The position numbers and the translations under genes are program-made. Shown here one piece after another: positions 1-6,367 of a stretch of 9,973 nt of DNA (its first letter is position 1; each line of letters opens with the position of its first letter). The DNA comes from Desulfocapsaceae bacterium (lineage in GTDB: Bacteria; Desulfobacterota; Desulfobulbia; Desulfobulbales; Desulfocapsaceae). The stretch is taken from contig JAOZLO010000072.1 of assembly GCA_029934775.1 (NCBI GenBank), positions 1 to 9,973 on the forward strand, written 5' to 3'. The notes under the pieces were generated by a model. That model did not search any database. It saw nothing but the letters and a program-made list of their open reading frames with translations, and was not told the origin of the DNA.

Positions 1-87
1 TTTACCGGCATAATCCAGACTCTTGACAAAACGCTTTGATACATTCTGCAAGCGAATAATAGAATTCTCTTTTTCACTGTTATTCAT
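1..87 (-). CDS. Peptide ABC transporter ATP-binding protein, OppF/DppF-like (N-terminal fragment)
   Basis: Only the first 29 codons are in the window; the gene continues past the left edge. Translation from the ATG at 87-85 gives MNNSEKENSIIRLQNVSKRF followed by VKSLDYAGK. The 'I-L-x-V-x-x-L/S-K-x-F' pattern is the usual first strand of an ABC nucleotide-binding domain, and an OppF/DppF subunit is what normally follows an OppD/DppD gene. The ATG lies inside the last codons of the upstream oppD-like gene and the two genes overlap by 8 bp (80-87), which suggests translational coupling. A weak GAGA lies upstream of the start. Walker motifs are not visible because they lie outside the window, so the identification depends on position plus the short N-terminus. 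In the family this subunit is the second cytoplasmic ATPase that pairs with OppD to power import. Confidence 0.8.
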   Translation of the reverse strand, partial: MNNSEKENSIIRLQNVSKRFVKSLDYAGK

Positions 88-1066
88 GAAGGATCTCTAC
101 ATGGGGGTGAAAACAACGAAGATGCCGACCTTCTATCTCACTTGTGATTTCAGGACACACCAGGCAATCATTGTCGGCTCGTGGACAACGCTGTCGAAAA
201 GCACATCCTTCAGGCAGATTCAACAGGGAGGGAGTCATACCCGGAATCTGATAAAGGGCACTGCCTCGTTTATTTCGACTGGGTACGGAGCCGATAAGTC
301 CTCTGGTATAAGGATGCAATGGATGATCAAGGACATCGCTGATCTTTCCCTGTTCAACAATCCGTCCGGCGTACATGACACAAATGTGATCAGCCAGTCC
401 GGCTACGACGGTTAAGTCATGAGTAATCCAGATCAAAGCTGTTCCTGTTTCCCGACAGAGTTTTTTGATTTCATACAGTATCTGTGACTGAATAGTCACA
501 TCGAGTGCGGTTGTCGGTTCATCGGCAATTATTAAGTCAGGTTTATTCAACAGAGCTATGGCAATGGATACCCTCTGACGCATCCCGCCGGAAAGCTGGT
601 GCGGATAGGCTTTCAGTCGTTCGTCCGGAGAAGCAATTCCAACAAGACTCAGGGCATCCCGTGAACGTTCACGGGCAATCCGCCGGGCCACTTTTTCGTG
701 GGCTGTTATAGCTTCGATCATCTGGGTATCAATGCGCAGTACCGGATTCAAGGTCATCATAGGATCCTGAAAAATCATAGCAATGTTCTTGCCACGCAGA
801 GCCCGAAGACCATCGTCAGACAAAGAGACTATATCCTGGCCATTAAACAGAATTTTTCCACCGGTAATACGCCCTGGAGGATCAACCAGTCCAAGCATGG
901 AAAAACCGGTAACTGATTTTCCCGAACCGGATTCTCCAACCAGTCCAAGAACTTCCCCCTTATTAACACTGAAACTGATATCATCCACAGCTTTCACGAC
1001 ACCAATTTTGGTGAAAAAATGGGTGCGAAGGTTTTCTATAACCAGAAGTTGTTCCTTATCACTCAT
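80..1066 (-). CDS. Peptide ABC transporter ATP-binding protein, OppD/DppD family
   Basis: This 328-residue cytoplasmic ATPase of a di-/oligopeptide importer has all the nucleotide-binding motifs in order: Walker A GESGSGKS (44-51), Q-loop Gln100 in IFQDPMMTLNP, signature LSGGMRQ (158-164), Walker B LIIADEP (178-184) and H-loop His216. After the core comes the oligopeptide/dipeptide-type C-terminal extension with GRIVEQG and HPYTRGL. It ends in a cysteine cluster (Cys288, Cys294, Cys301, Cys304, Cys318) matching the CxFxxRCPxA pattern, which in some DppD/OppF proteins binds an iron-sulfur cluster. Length is normal. The start overlaps the stop of the permease gene upstream as ATGA (1063-1066), with GAGG about 8 nt before the ATG. 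The 3' end overlaps the next ATPase gene by 8 bp. Substrate (dipeptide, oligopeptide, other) cannot be read from the ATPase, so no gene symbol is assigned. Confidence 0.96.
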   Translation of the reverse strand: MSDKEQLLVIENLRTHFFTKIGVVKAVDDISFSVNKGEVLGLVGESGSGKSVTGFSMLGLVDPPGRITGGKILFNGQDIVSLSDDGLRALRGKNIAMIFQDPMMTLNPVLRIDTQMIEAITAHEKVARRIARERSRDALSLVGIASPDERLKAYPHQLSGGMRQRVSIAIALLNKPDLIIADEPTTALDVTIQSQILYEIKKLCRETGTALIWITHDLTVVAGLADHICVMYAGRIVEQGKISDVLDHPLHPYTRGLIGSVPSRNKRGSALYQIPGMTPSLLNLPEGCAFRQRCPRADNDCLVCPEITSEIEGRHLRCFHPHVEILHE

Positions 1067-1992
1067 TTCTGCAGCCTCGGATTGAGAACATCACGCAATT
1101 GATCTCCGACCAGGTTGATACTTACAATAGTGATCACCAAAGCCACACCTGGGAAAAAACTGATCCAGTACTTTCCACTCAGCATATACTCAAAACCATT
1201 GGAGATGAGCAGTCCCAGTGAAGGCTCGGTTATCGGCAAACCGATACCCAAAAAGGAGAGTGTAGCTTCAAGGGCGATAGCATGGGCCACCTGGACGGTA
1301 CCAACCACTATCAGCGGAGGCAGACAGTTAGGCAGAAGTTCCCTGAACACAATACGCCGGTGACTCATGGCAAGACAGGTGGCTGCCTCAATATACTCTT
1401 TTTGTCGTTCTACCATGGCAGTACTGCGGATAGTTCGTGCATAATAGGCCCACTGGGCTGCCAGCAGGGCAATAATAATCTTGTCAACTCCCTGGCCCAG
1501 AATAGCTAGTAATATCAAGGCAATGAGTATAGACGGGAAACTCAGCTGAATATCAACAATGCGCATGATAATGGTATCGATCTTTCCTCCAAAATAGGCT
1601 GCGATCAACCCCATGGTTCCACCGAGTAAAAGCGCCAGCAGGGCACTCATACTGCCTACGGCAAGACTGGTGCGCAACCCGTAAAATATTCCGCTTAACA
1701 TATCCCGGCCCTGATCATCAGTCCCGAGCCAATGGGTATACCCGACAAAACTTTTTGTTCCCGGTTCCAGTCTGCCTTCCATAATATCGAGCTGGGCTAA
1801 ATCATAAGGATCCTGGGGAGATATATACGGAGCAAAAACTGCAGCAAAGACGATACACAAAAATACAGCAAGCCCCAGCAATGCCATTTTACTCTCTGAA
1901 AAATCTGAGACAAAACGGCGAAATGGAGATTCAACAGTTGGGATTGTCACTTTTTCGGGCTGAATGGTGACATCTTCAGCAGAGGTTGTCAT
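1063..1992 (-). CDS. Peptide ABC transporter permease, OppC/DppC family
   Basis: This inner-membrane permease of 309 residues has an N-terminal cytoplasmic stretch and the first membrane helix at about 38-58. It is followed by the family hallmark GTDDQGRDMLSGIFYG (90-105) and then five further hydrophobic segments. The cytoplasmic EAA loop that docks on the ATPase is at about 200-222 (YIEAATCLAMSHRRI...LLPN). The glycine usually found four residues after the EAA alanines is replaced by Ala208, a mild departure. The C-terminus VGDQLRDVLNPRL is typical of OppC/DppC. ATGA overlaps join it to oppB-like upstream (1989-1992) and oppD-like downstream. The start is supported by a strong GGAGGAG about 7 nt upstream. 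It pairs with the OppB-type permease to form the translocation channel. The substrate is not predictable from sequence alone. Confidence 0.95.
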   Translation of the reverse strand: MTTSAEDVTIQPEKVTIPTVESPFRRFVSDFSESKMALLGLAVFLCIVFAAVFAPYISPQDPYDLAQLDIMEGRLEPGTKSFVGYTHWLGTDDQGRDMLSGIFYGLRTSLAVGSMSALLALLLGGTMGLIAAYFGGKIDTIIMRIVDIQLSFPSILIALILLAILGQGVDKIIIALLAAQWAYYARTIRSTAMVERQKEYIEAATCLAMSHRRIVFRELLPNCLPPLIVVGTVQVAHAIALEATLSFLGIGLPITEPSLGLLISNGFEYMLSGKYWISFFPGVALVITIVSINLVGDQLRDVLNPRLQK

Positions 1993-2966
1993 ATCTTCTC
2001 CTCCCCTAGACGGACCCGCGGGTCGAGGACCGAATACAGCACGTCCACCACAAAGTTGATGACGATGAACATCGTCACAGTTATCAGTAAATAGGCAACA
2101 ATGATCGGTCGATCAAGAACACCGATAGAATCAATAAGCAATTTCCCCATGCCCGGCCAGGCAAAGATCGTTTCGGTGACCACAGCAAAAGCTATGAGAC
2201 TGCCAAGTTCGAGACCCAGCACTGTCACGACCGGAATTAAAATATTTTTTAAAACATGAACGCCTATTACACGACCGTTTGTAAGGCCCTTTGCCCTGGC
2301 AAATTTCACATAATCCAACTGCAAATTTTCACGAGTCCCAGCACGGGTCAAACGAATGGTCAGGGACAACTTAAAGAGACCCAGATTAACAGCAGGAAGC
2401 AGTATATGAGAGAGGCCATCAAGACTGAAAAAACTAACAGGTATGCCAAAAAGATCAGTAGTCTGGCCCCGCCCTGAAGCAGGCAGCCAGCCGAGCATAA
2501 CGGCAAAAACCATTATCATCATCAACCCCACCCAGAAGGTGGGTACACTGAAACCGAGGATAGATCCACTCATTATGCTGCGACCAACCCAGCTTTCAGA
2601 TTTTATACCGGCGATTAGACCCAGCGGGATACCAAGTACAATAGCTATGAAAAGAGCCCCAAAGGCTAACTCCAGGGTGGCGGGCAACCGTTGCAGAATC
2701 AATTTCAGGGCAGGCTCGTTAAAAACAAAGGAATTTCCAAGGTCTCCATGGAGGGCACCGTTTAGAAAAGTCAGATACTGGCTCCACATTGGTTTATCGA
2801 GGCCCATCGCAATAATAGCCTCCTCATATTCCTGAGGAGTTGCCTCCGGGCTGATCAGGATATCCACCGGGTTACCGATGGCATACACCCCCACAAAGAC
2901 CAGCACAGACATGAGTAATAACACTACACCGCTTTGCAAAGAACGACGAATAATGAAAACAATCAT
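1989..2966 (-). CDS. Peptide ABC transporter permease, OppB/DppB family
   Basis: This inner-membrane permease of 325 residues has a first transmembrane helix at about 11-30, then the periplasmic region with the family pattern GLDKPMWSQYLTFLNGALHGDLGNSF (55-80) and further helices at about 97-120, 133-160, 185-205, 243-268 and 288-312. The EAA-type coupling loop YVKFARAKGL (219-228) followed by LKNILIPVVTVLGL is intact, including its Gly227. The C-terminal VLYSVLDPRVR is characteristic of OppB/DppB. This is the first of the tightly overlapping B-C-D-F set. It is separated by 231 bp from the binding-protein gene upstream, a gap with several inverted repeats and a possible internal promoter. The ribosome-binding site is weak (GAGA before the ATG), so its translation may be modest relative to the strongly initiated binding protein and OppC. 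Confidence 0.95.
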   Translation of the reverse strand: MIVFIIRRSLQSGVVLLLMSVLVFVGVYAIGNPVDILISPEATPQEYEEAIIAMGLDKPMWSQYLTFLNGALHGDLGNSFVFNEPALKLILQRLPATLELAFGALFIAIVLGIPLGLIAGIKSESWVGRSIMSGSILGFSVPTFWVGLMMIMVFAVMLGWLPASGRGQTTDLFGIPVSFFSLDGLSHILLPAVNLGLFKLSLTIRLTRAGTRENLQLDYVKFARAKGLTNGRVIGVHVLKNILIPVVTVLGLELGSLIAFAVVTETIFAWPGMGKLLIDSIGVLDRPIIVAYLLITVTMFIVINFVVDVLYSVLDPRVRLGEEKI

Positions 2967-3042
2967 AAATGACAGTCTCGCAAAAAAACCTGAATGTTAG
3001 ATAGGTAAGCTTATTCTAACCCCAACGAGCGGGATAAGTACC

Positions 3043-3072
3043 TTGAAAACATATGCAGCTATATATTTTCAA
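3043..3072. promoter_or_regulatory. Inverted repeat over a possible internal promoter of the permease genes
   Basis: The arms TTGAAAA (3043-3049) and TTTTCAA (3066-3072) are perfect inverted copies with a 16-nt spacer. After one mismatch, four further inner base pairs continue the symmetry. The repeat covers the candidate -10 (3063-3058) of a minus-strand promoter for the permease genes. Arm length and spacer equal those of the repeat in front of the regulator (6258-6287), so a common binding site is possible but unproven. The region is AT-rich, which raises the chance background. Confidence 0.3.
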
Positions 3073-3086
3073 AATACATTCCTCAA
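3058..3086 (-). promoter_or_regulatory. Possible internal sigma70-type promoter for the permease genes
   Basis: On the minus strand TTGAGG (3086-3081, 4/6 to consensus) and TATAGC (3063-3058, 4/6) are 17 bp apart. Transcription would start near 3051 and leave an untranslated leader of about 85 nt before the OppB-type gene. Both boxes are imperfect, so this is a candidate only. Read-through from the binding-protein gene may be the main source of permease mRNA. Confidence 0.25.
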
Positions 3087-3098
3087 TTGCTTGCTTTT

Positions 3099-3113
3099 TG
3101 TAACAGGGTTACA
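3099..3113. repeat. Short palindrome TGTAAC-AGG-GTTACA
   Basis: This perfect 6-bp inverted repeat has a 3-nt centre and lies in the gap between the binding-protein and permease genes, just upstream (in the minus direction) of the candidate internal promoter. The spacing fits a compact operator or a small RNA hairpin. There is no U-tract after it on the minus strand, so it does not look like an intrinsic terminator. The half-site TTTGTAA also occurs at 6281-6287 in front of the regulator gene. Confidence 0.3.
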
Positions 3114-3155
3114 GTAGTAAGGCACTAATCTATCAGTGGAAACAATGGAAGGAGT

Positions 3156-3184
3156 GGGATAGCCGGTCAAGTACCAGCTATCCC
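3156..3184 (-). terminator. Hairpin after the binding-protein gene (3'-end stabiliser or partial terminator)
   Basis: The arms GGGATAGC (3156-3163) and GCTATCCC (3177-3184) form a perfect 8-bp stem. After one mismatch a further GGT/ACC pairing closes a 5-nt loop. It lies about 13 nt past the stop codon of the binding-protein gene in the direction of transcription. No clear run of U follows, so full intrinsic termination is unlikely. Hairpins at this place in other importer operons protect the 3' end of the binding-protein message and lower permease expression, and this is the role inferred here. Confidence 0.5.
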
Positions 3185-3197
3185 GGATTAAGCAAAA

Positions 3198-4772
3198 TTA
3201 TTTAACTGTAAAAACTTCGCTTGCAAAAGTGTACGCATCTGTACGGGCAGTGTAGGTAAGTTCTTTTTTCATCGCCCAGATAGTGACCTGAAAATGGAGT
3301 GGAATAATACCCAGTTCACCCATGCCGATTTCGGTTGCTTTAATCAGCAGATCACCGTGCTTCTTACGGTCAACCGTGACAAGAGCTTCTTCCAGAGCGG
3401 CATCCAGTTCCTTGTTGGAAAACCTGCCCCGATTGCTGGCTCCATACCCTTTTTCCTTGTCATAGGTGTGCAGCAGTGAACCCAGGGGTGAAGAAGGTTC
3501 GCCAGAACCGGCTCCCCATCCAACCAGCATAAAGCTGAATTCGAGCTTACTTCCCCTGGGAAAGAAAACGTTTTTGGGCATGGTATCTACCTTAGTTTTA
3601 ATCCCCACCCTGGTCAGCATCTGTGCTACAGCCTGGCAGATCTTGGCATCATTGACATATCGATTATTGGGACCGTGAATGGTCAAACCGAACCCATCTC
3701 CCCAGCCGGCTTCTTTCATCAATTTTTTGGCGCCTTCCGGGTCATACTTCATAGGCTTCAAATTCGAACTGATTGCAAAGAATCCTTCCGGCAGCAGCTG
3801 ACCGGCTGCGATGGCACTTCCATCCATAACCTTTTCTACTATAGCCGGTCGATTAATAGCCATTGATATGGCCTGACGAATGCGGAGATCTTTCAGAGGA
3901 TTCTTTTTCATCGGTTGACCGTTGTTATCGGTCACAAACGGTGAAACATCACGATCTGTGTCTATATGCAGATAGATCACCCGGTTCGAGACTGATTTTT
4001 CGGTGGAAAATTCGGGGTTTTTTTCCATTGTCTCAATATCAGAAGTCGGTACAAAGTCAATAATATCAACATCTCCTGCAAGAAGAGCAGCTACCCGTGA
4101 AGGTGAACTGGATATAGGTTTAACAGTGACTTTCTCCCATTCCGGCTTGTCTCCCCAGTAGTCATCATTGCGCGTATACACAATCCTGTCGCCCGGTACC
4201 CACTCTACAAACTTAAAAGGTCCGGTTCCAATCATTGCCTTACCGGAGTTGTAATCCTTGGTGGCCATCCCTTCACCATGCTTCTTTGAAACGATGGCAA
4301 AAGTTGAAAGATACGTAGCCATAAGGGGGAAGGGCTTCTCTGTTGAAAAACGTATGGTGTGCGGGTCAACAATCTCAACTTTTTTAATGTGCGCCATATA
4401 GCGTTTGAATGAGGACGGGCTGTTGGGTACATTCTGGCCCCGGTTCAGGGTGAATTTAACATCCTCGGCCGTAAAAGGTGAGCCGTCATGGAATGTAACA
4501 TTCTTACGAAGTTTGAATTCCCAGGTCAAATCAGTTACAGGCTTCCAGGAAACAGCAAGGCCTGGCTTAAGATTCTGTTTTTCATCCTGTTTGACCAGTT
4601 TATCAAACGTATAATTTGCCATATTGTTATTAGGCGTTAGGTTATGATAATGCGGATCCATTGAACTGGGCTCGGATTTCATACCAATTTTAAGTTCACT
4701 GCTCAATCCCATCACGGGTGCCAGTACGAATCCGGCAATTACCGCCATTAAAAACAGTTTTTTTGTTCTCAA
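3198..4772 (-). CDS. Periplasmic peptide-binding protein, SBP family 5 (OppA/DppA-like)
   Basis: This 524-residue substrate-binding subunit is predicted periplasmic. It begins MRTKKLFLMAVIAGFVLAPV, a Sec signal peptide with a basic start and a hydrophobic core at about 6-20; cleavage is likely near residues 22-25, ahead of ELKIG. No lipobox cysteine is present, which argues for a soluble periplasmic protein. Family 5 signatures are clear: GLAVSWKPVTDLTWEFKLRK (71-90) followed by NVTFHDGSPFTAEDVKFTLNR (91-111), IGTGPFKFVEW (181-191), and the late LRIRQAISMAINRPAIVEKV (296-315). Length is typical. The start codon is TTG (4772-4770), chosen because AGGAGG lies 6 nt upstream and the signal peptide begins at once; the ATG a few bases upstream opens only a two-codon frame. 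It captures a peptide-like ligand and delivers it to the B/C permeases. The exact ligand is unknown. Confidence 0.94.
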   Translation of the reverse strand: MRTKKLFLMAVIAGFVLAPVMGLSSELKIGMKSEPSSMDPHYHNLTPNNNMANYTFDKLVKQDEKQNLKPGLAVSWKPVTDLTWEFKLRKNVTFHDGSPFTAEDVKFTLNRGQNVPNSPSSFKRYMAHIKKVEIVDPHTIRFSTEKPFPLMATYLSTFAIVSKKHGEGMATKDYNSGKAMIGTGPFKFVEWVPGDRIVYTRNDDYWGDKPEWEKVTVKPISSSPSRVAALLAGDVDIIDFVPTSDIETMEKNPEFSTEKSVSNRVIYLHIDTDRDVSPFVTDNNGQPMKKNPLKDLRIRQAISMAINRPAIVEKVMDGSAIAAGQLLPEGFFAISSNLKPMKYDPEGAKKLMKEAGWGDGFGLTIHGPNNRYVNDAKICQAVAQMLTRVGIKTKVDTMPKNVFFPRGSKLEFSFMLVGWGAGSGEPSSPLGSLLHTYDKEKGYGASNRGRFSNKELDAALEEALVTVDRKKHGDLLIKATEIGMGELGIIPLHFQVTIWAMKKELTYTARTDAYTFASEVFTVK

Positions 4773-4778
4773 AGCATA

Positions 4779-4784
4779 CCTCCT
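4779..4784 (-). promoter_or_regulatory. Ribosome-binding site AGGAGG that fixes a TTG start
   Basis: The minus strand reads AAAAGGAGG, six bases, then TTG. The Shine-Dalgarno is perfect and well spaced for the TTG. The ATG at 4778-4776 is only one base from it and would read ATG-CTT-TGA, so it is not a useful start. High expression despite the TTG is therefore plausible. Confidence 0.75.
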
Positions 4785-4933
4785 TTTAAAAGTGTTAAAC
4801 TGAGGGTCGACCGCTCATCAATATCAGTCAAACCCGTTTCCTGTGCGGCTATATGTACATTCTCAATCAACAACTCGTCTGCTCTTTTCTGGAATATAAC
4901 AGGAGTATAGAAAAAGGCCAGCAAGATTTCGTT

Positions 4934-4939
4934 ATTATA
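4934..4939 (-). promoter_or_regulatory. Possible -10 box upstream of the binding-protein gene
   Basis: A perfect TATAAT lies on the minus strand at 4939-4934, just after the M20 peptidase stop. The -35 position at 16-17 bp holds no good match (TGGATT at best). If used, the leader would be about 155 nt. The rest of the 192-bp gap (4773-4964) shows no terminator with a U-tract and no clear RNA structure. Read-through from the peptidase gene is equally possible. Confidence 0.25.
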
Positions 4940-4964
4940 TTGACAACGGACAAAAAATCCACCT

Positions 4965-6137
4965 TCAAGAATCTCCTGAAAATTTCTCTTCGCAAATCAA
5001 TTCATAAAAGAAACTGCTGAAAATAATTAGCCTGTCCAGCAGAGATTTTTTTACCATAAATTCTTTCTTGGTATGGGGAAAGTCTCCCAACGCTCCTAAC
5101 CCATCAATAACCGGCACTCCATAACTGGATAAATTATTGGCGTCAGACCCCCCTCCGGATGATGTTTCCCGAATTTGAAAGCCAAGAGAGGAGGCGGTAT
5201 TGATATATTTTTCAATAAGCCGGGCAGATTTATCAGTCCTGAGAAAAGGGTCCCTTTTAATATTAATTTTATACTCAATTTGGCTGTTTACGAAATTTTT
5301 ATCACTGAGAAGTTGATCAATCTTTTTAATCAACTCCTCTTGTTTCACTCTATCCGGGACTCTGATATCCGCCCCTACCCTGCAGTAATCAGGTACAACA
5401 TTCCGTGCTATACCTCCATTTATTTCGGTGCAGTGTAAACTGACTCCTTCCGATGCATTATTGAGTCGATTGAGTTTTTCAACGATTACGGCAGCATCAA
5501 CGATAGCATTTATCCCGGCCAGGGGAGCTTCTCCGGCATGTGACGGTTTACCGAACAGTTCTACATCAAGTCCCATAAGTCCCTTGCGCCTGGTAACAAT
5601 CATATCACCTGGCAACCGACCGGACTCAAAAACGAATCCACCTGTCGCATCCCTCAGCTCTTCCTCGATGATATACCTGGAAGTTAAAGAACTTCTTTCT
5701 TCATCTGAATTAAAAAGTATTTTAAGGGGGATTTTTTCGAGTGGCATCAGATCCTTGAGAATGACCAAGGTGTAGAGAGCAATCAACAGACCATTTTTCA
5801 TGTCATTGACACCTGGTCCGATCCATTTTTCACCATCTTTTACAAGCTGGTTAAAGTCACTTTCAGGTGGGTGCACGGTATCGAAGTGCCCGATAAAGGC
5901 ATAGTAATCGTCACGATTCTTGTTGGTGTACAGCAGATGTGGCGGCCCGGCATCATCCTCACCGACAAACTTCTTTTCGAATTGAATTCCATGCTTTTCA
6001 GCAATATCAAGTAGTACCTCGGACAATATATGTAACCCAGGGGTATTTGTAGAAAAACTGTTAATATTCACCAGTTTTTCCAGATCAGCATATATTTCTA
6101 CACTGTATTTTTTTACGAGCTCTTCAATACTGGCCAT
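4965..6137 (-). CDS. M20 zinc peptidase, carboxypeptidase G2 / ArgE-DapE-like branch
   Basis: This 390-residue hydrolase has no signal peptide and is therefore cytosolic. The dinuclear metal site is complete: His84 in GHFDTVHP with Asp86 behind it, Asp112 in GPGVNDMKNG, catalytic Glu146 and ligand Glu147 in NSDEERSS, Glu171 in FVFESGR, and His355 in DFPHTKKEF. His200 in GKPSHAGEAP is the lid/dimerisation-domain histidine. The order and spacing match carboxypeptidase G2-like members of M20, which remove a C-terminal acidic or other amino acid from a peptide or N-acyl compound. It is the first gene of the minus-strand cluster, 192 bp upstream of the binding protein. That position suggests it processes cargo brought in by the importer. 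The ATG is supported by GGGG five bases upstream. Substrate cannot be read from the sequence; peptide, N-acyl-amino acid and folate-like conjugates are all possible. Confidence 0.9.
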   Translation of the reverse strand: MASIEELVKKYSVEIYADLEKLVNINSFSTNTPGLHILSEVLLDIAEKHGIQFEKKFVGEDDAGPPHLLYTNKNRDDYYAFIGHFDTVHPPESDFNQLVKDGEKWIGPGVNDMKNGLLIALYTLVILKDLMPLEKIPLKILFNSDEERSSLTSRYIIEEELRDATGGFVFESGRLPGDMIVTRRKGLMGLDVELFGKPSHAGEAPLAGINAIVDAAVIVEKLNRLNNASEGVSLHCTEINGGIARNVVPDYCRVGADIRVPDRVKQEELIKKIDQLLSDKNFVNSQIEYKINIKRDPFLRTDKSARLIEKYINTASSLGFQIRETSSGGGSDANNLSSYGVPVIDGLGALGDFPHTKKEFMVKKSLLDRLIIFSSFFYELICEEKFSGDS

Positions 6138-6182
6138 TCAATCCCCGTAATTCAAGTCATGTCTTTATTATTTCCTTAAATA

Positions 6183-6211
6183 CTTCTAAAACAGTTATCT
6201 TATGAAGTCAA
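6183..6211 (-). promoter_or_regulatory. Candidate sigma70-type promoter of the peptidase/importer cluster
   Basis: On the minus strand TTGACT (6211-6206, 5/6) and TAGAAG (6188-6183, 4/6) are separated by exactly 17 bp. Transcription would begin near 6176, about 39 nt before the ATG of the M20 peptidase. It is the best-matching promoter in the divergent region for the minus direction. It lies about 47 bp from the inverted repeat at 6258-6287, so a factor bound there could affect both directions. Confidence 0.4.
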
Positions 6212-6257
6212 GTGTAATCAAAGCCGCTGCGGAAACGGTGGCAGGGGAGACAGTCAT

Positions 6258-6287
6258 TTACAAAACCTGTGATATAATCGTTTGTAA
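6258..6287. promoter_or_regulatory. Inverted repeat (candidate operator) over the regulator promoter
   Basis: The perfect 7-bp inverted arms TTACAAA (6258-6264) and TTTGTAA (6281-6287) have a 16-nt spacer that contains the extended -10 of the regulator promoter. A dimeric regulator bound here would block the promoter. The adjacent winged-helix regulator gene is the obvious candidate ligand-responsive binder (autoregulation), which is inference. Confidence 0.4.
6270..6278 (+). promoter_or_regulatory. Extended -10 promoter of the regulator-hydrolase-PRTase operon
   Basis: TGATATAAT is a TGn-extended -10 with a perfect TATAAT (6273-6278). No convincing -35 is found 16-18 bp upstream, as often seen with extended -10 promoters, which may depend on an activator. 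Transcription would begin near 6285, leaving a leader of roughly 70-80 nt. Confidence 0.45.
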
Positions 6288-6318
6288 TTATACTCAAATA
6301 CTGGTAATTGTGCGGGTA

Positions 6319-6330
6319 CTGATCGATCAG
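6319..6330. repeat. 12-bp perfect palindrome in the regulator leader
   Basis: CTGATCGATCAG is a perfect 12-bp palindrome located between the candidate transcription start and the start codon of the regulator gene. It could be an operator half-site pair or a weak RNA stem. It also contains two GATC sites. No second copy of the full palindrome was noticed in the window. Confidence 0.25.
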
Positions 6331-6367
6331 ATATCCACCGCAGAGGGAAAAGATGGAGGGAGCATTG

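Noticed and set aside
783..1085. Plus-strand open frame of 100 codons opposite the oppD-like gene
   Set aside because: It is antisense to a gene with complete ABC ATPase motifs, its translation resembles no family, and it has no ribosome-binding site. The same applies to the other antisense frames over the transporter genes, such as 2443-2835 and 5428-5775.
2851..6340. Similar strings CTGATCAGGATATCCACCGG (2851-2870) and GATCGATCAGATATCCACCG (6321-6340)
   Set aside because: They look like a shared site, but the first is inside the OppB-type coding sequence and encodes normal family residues (NPVDILIS), and there is a base insertion between them. A chance match is the simplest reading.
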